Shown here: piece after piece, positions 56,600-58,433 of the stretch
Layout of the letters: each line of letters starts with the position of its first letter
How positions within the stretch are numbered: the first letter of the stretch is position 1
Virus record (IMG/VR): IMGVR_UViG_3300025759_008281
Coordinates: 1-58,433 of that record
Direction: 5' to 3' (one strand)
Source: a virus
DNA length: 58,433 nt
The notes under the pieces: model-generated
Told to the model about the DNA's origin: nothing
What the model saw: only the letters and a program-made list of their open reading frames with translations
Databases searched by the model: none
Position numbers and translations under genes: made by a program

Positions 56600-58423
56600 A
56601 TGGATACTGTAAAGATAATTGATACCCAACAGAAGTTTGCAAACAGTGTGTATCTTGATTTTATGTCAAAAAGATTTGGTATTACACCATGTTGTTCAAA
56701 AGATGTAGAATCTTCCCATATAAAAAAACAACTCTGTGATTGGCAAAGTTTAGATATCAAACTACCAGAAATTCTTACAATTACTTCAGAAGTATTTATT
56801 CCATCAACACCTCTTAATCCTTGCACAGATGCAAATGCACCATCATGGTGTGCAGATTGTTCTAATAACCCTCCTAATGCTGCACAACTAAATAAAGCAT
56901 TAGAAGAGATAGAAGCTACTTTAGAAGCACTAAACAAGGAAAAAGAAAGTTTAGAAAGTGATATTGAACAAGTAGAAGGAGATATAGAAATTAGACAAGC
57001 TGAAATAGATAATCTTACTACATTAATTAATCAATTAACACAAGAGATAGCTCAACATCAAGCAGAGCTTGCACAGCTTCAACAAACAGAGCAAGAAAAA
57101 CAACAAGAGTTAGATCTAAAACAAAAAGAGTATGATGTCAATTGTAATCCAACTGGACCAGAACCTTTCTGTTCAAATCTAGCTGCTGAAATAGATCAGT
57201 TAGCTTTAGAACTAAAAATATTAATAGATGACATACAGCTACTAGAAGAAACTATAGTTGAAAAAGAAGACTTAAAGCTAAAGTATGAGGACGCACTTCA
57301 ATTTCAGCAAGCTGAACTAGAAGAATTAGAAGCTGAACTTTCTAACTTACAAGAGGAGCTTGCTAACACAATAGCACAAATAGCTGCAAAGGAAGAAGAA
57401 AAAATATCTGTTGAAGCACAGTTTTGTGTTGATGATGCAGAATGCATTTTATTTGAAGTAGTTGATAGCAATGGAAATCCTATTAAAGATTTTGAATTAT
57501 ATATAGATAGGATTGGTACTGTATTAACAAATGGTGCTGGTCAATACAGACATACATTTTTTAATTCATCTGTAGATACAGAACATAGCTTACAATTATG
57601 TTATTGCTTTACAACTGCAGGAGCATGTAGGCAACAGAAAATTACACTTACTATAAAAGCAGATGAGGTTGAGGATTGTAAAGATGTAGTTCCATGTAAT
57701 ACAGTAACCATTACAGAGACTATTGTAGGAGAACAACCTGCACCAGAACCACCACCTCCAGGACCAACTCCATTAAACTGTCCTTTAGATGATTGTATAC
57801 AAATAGATGAACTTATATTTGATCAAACAGGTCTAGTTAAGTTTGCTATTAATTACAATGATATTGATGGATTTAAAGTTAGTAATGAAGAAGTAAACAC
57901 ATTTAATACTTCAGAATTTCAAGCTTCAGACTATAGGGCAAAAAGAGACGTATATCTTAAAACAATAAATGGGTATTCTATTGGTGTTTATCAAAATGGG
58001 GCAGATGCTAATGATACTTCAAGTATATCTTGTGAGCCTCTACAGATATTAAGTACAGGATCTAAATATGGGTTTACTAATTTAGCAAGTCCACAAGGAA
58101 TAAAAGCTGCACAATATGGAATTCCTTTTGAATTAATATATTTGGAACGAGTGCCTAATCTAGCTTCATTACCTCCTAGTGGTTCTCAAGGAGAGACTGT
58201 ATTTGTAGAAGATGAATTTGAATGGTATCACTGGGATCCAAATACAAACAGTTGGGTAACTGATTATACAGTTAATGGGATAAGCATTGATGCATATGCT
58301 TTATGGTCTAGATCTTGGAGAGATGCAACATTGAAAGCTTTAAATGAGTTTCAACTTGCTATAGATCCATTTAACTGGGCTAGTTTATATATACCTGATT
58401 TTCATTTAAATAAATATTTTTAA
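56600..58423 (+). CDS. Tail-associated rod protein with coiled coil and beta domains
   Basis: 607 residues. N-terminal ~95 residues with CC and C-x-x-C pairs, then a long coiled coil (about 95-275; repeated LEALNKEKESLESDIEQVEG-type heptads), a beta domain of carboxypeptidase-regulatory/Ig-like look (DSNGNPIKDFELYIDRIGTV, about 285-345), a Pro hinge (PAPEPPPPGPTP) and a C-terminal aromatic domain ending HLNKYF. It may be a stalk or fibre of the tail. Another frame starts with ATG at 58426, cut by the window edge. Confidence 0.6.
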   Translation: MDTVKIIDTQQKFANSVYLDFMSKRFGITPCCSKDVESSHIKKQLCDWQSLDIKLPEILTITSEVFIPSTPLNPCTDANAPSWCADCSNNPPNAAQLNKALEEIEATLEALNKEKESLESDIEQVEGDIEIRQAEIDNLTTLINQLTQEIAQHQAELAQLQQTEQEKQQELDLKQKEYDVNCNPTGPEPFCSNLAAEIDQLALELKILIDDIQLLEETIVEKEDLKLKYEDALQFQQAELEELEAELSNLQEELANTIAQIAAKEEEKISVEAQFCVDDAECILFEVVDSNGNPIKDFELYIDRIGTVLTNGAGQYRHTFFNSSVDTEHSLQLCYCFTTAGACRQQKITLTIKADEVEDCKDVVPCNTVTITETIVGEQPAPEPPPPGPTPLNCPLDDCIQIDELIFDQTGLVKFAINYNDIDGFKVSNEEVNTFNTSEFQASDYRAKRDVYLKTINGYSIGVYQNGADANDTSSISCEPLQILSTGSKYGFTNLASPQGIKAAQYGIPFELIYLERVPNLASLPPSGSQGETVFVEDEFEWYHWDPNTNSWVTDYTVNGISIDAYALWSRSWRDATLKALNEFQLAIDPFNWASLYIPDFHLNKYF

Positions 58424-58433
58424 TTATGGATTT

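Noticed and set aside
1-58433. CRISPR arrays, insertion sequences, integrase or attachment sites
   Set aside because: No regularly spaced repeats, transposase or recombinase motifs were seen on either strand.

Overview
This AT-rich window looks like roughly half to two thirds of a lytic, tailed double-stranded DNA phage genome infecting a member of the Bacteroidetes (Bacteroidota), probably a crAss-like podovirus (Crassvirales-type). The assignment is inferred from the gene set, since no searches were possible. It rests on a compact family B DNA polymerase, primase, DnaB-type helicase, DnaA-like protein, uracil-DNA glycosylase, Sak4-like ATPase and SF2 helicase on one strand. On the other strand are an IHF-like protein, a PD-(D/E)XK nuclease, terminase, a very large portal, scaffold and major capsid protein in conserved order. 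Host clues are the near absence of Shine-Dalgarno sites, a recurrent TTAAAACCAA leader before start codons, and a TTTG-N20-TATCTTTG promoter of Bacteroidetes type. No integrase, tRNA, CRISPR array or insertion sequence was seen.

Layout. Positions 1-1376 (+) hold the end of a structural gene and a hotdog thioesterase, probably the far end of the late module if the genome is circular. Positions about 1425-32004 (-) are one long early/replication block. It starts (3' end) with DUF932, MazG, SET-domain and PolB genes, then a nuclease, a spore-photoproduct-lyase-like radical SAM protein, a paralogous pair, and a MoxR/VWA pair. RusA, primase, SSB, Sak4-like ATPase, helicase, DnaA-like protein, UDG, ClpS and SF2 helicase follow. 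The promoter-proximal part (23.4-32 kb) is a field of small, tightly overlapping genes of unknown function. Positions 32211-58433 (+) are the late block: basic DNA-binding-type proteins, fibre and lectin-like appendage proteins, amidase, nuclease, GroES, TerL, portal, scaffold, capsid, connector and Cys-rich virion proteins.

The most striking object is about 800 bases without genes at 29.66-30.46 kb. It is packed with perfect stem-loops (a GAAA tetraloop on the minus strand, a possible long-range closing helix, a terminator at the end) and is best read as a giant structured non-coding RNA comparable in size to the GOLLD/ROOL classes. A second, smaller structured RNA candidate lies at 31.45-31.67 kb, below a small gene at the divergent promoter region. 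A motif TTTGTATATTA precedes several late genes and is a candidate phage-specific promoter.

Several start codons were moved from the longest open frame to internal ATGs where overlap, leader motif or composition supported it. Sixteen genes too short for routine calling are described; they mostly sit in ATGA or TAATG overlaps with their neighbours.
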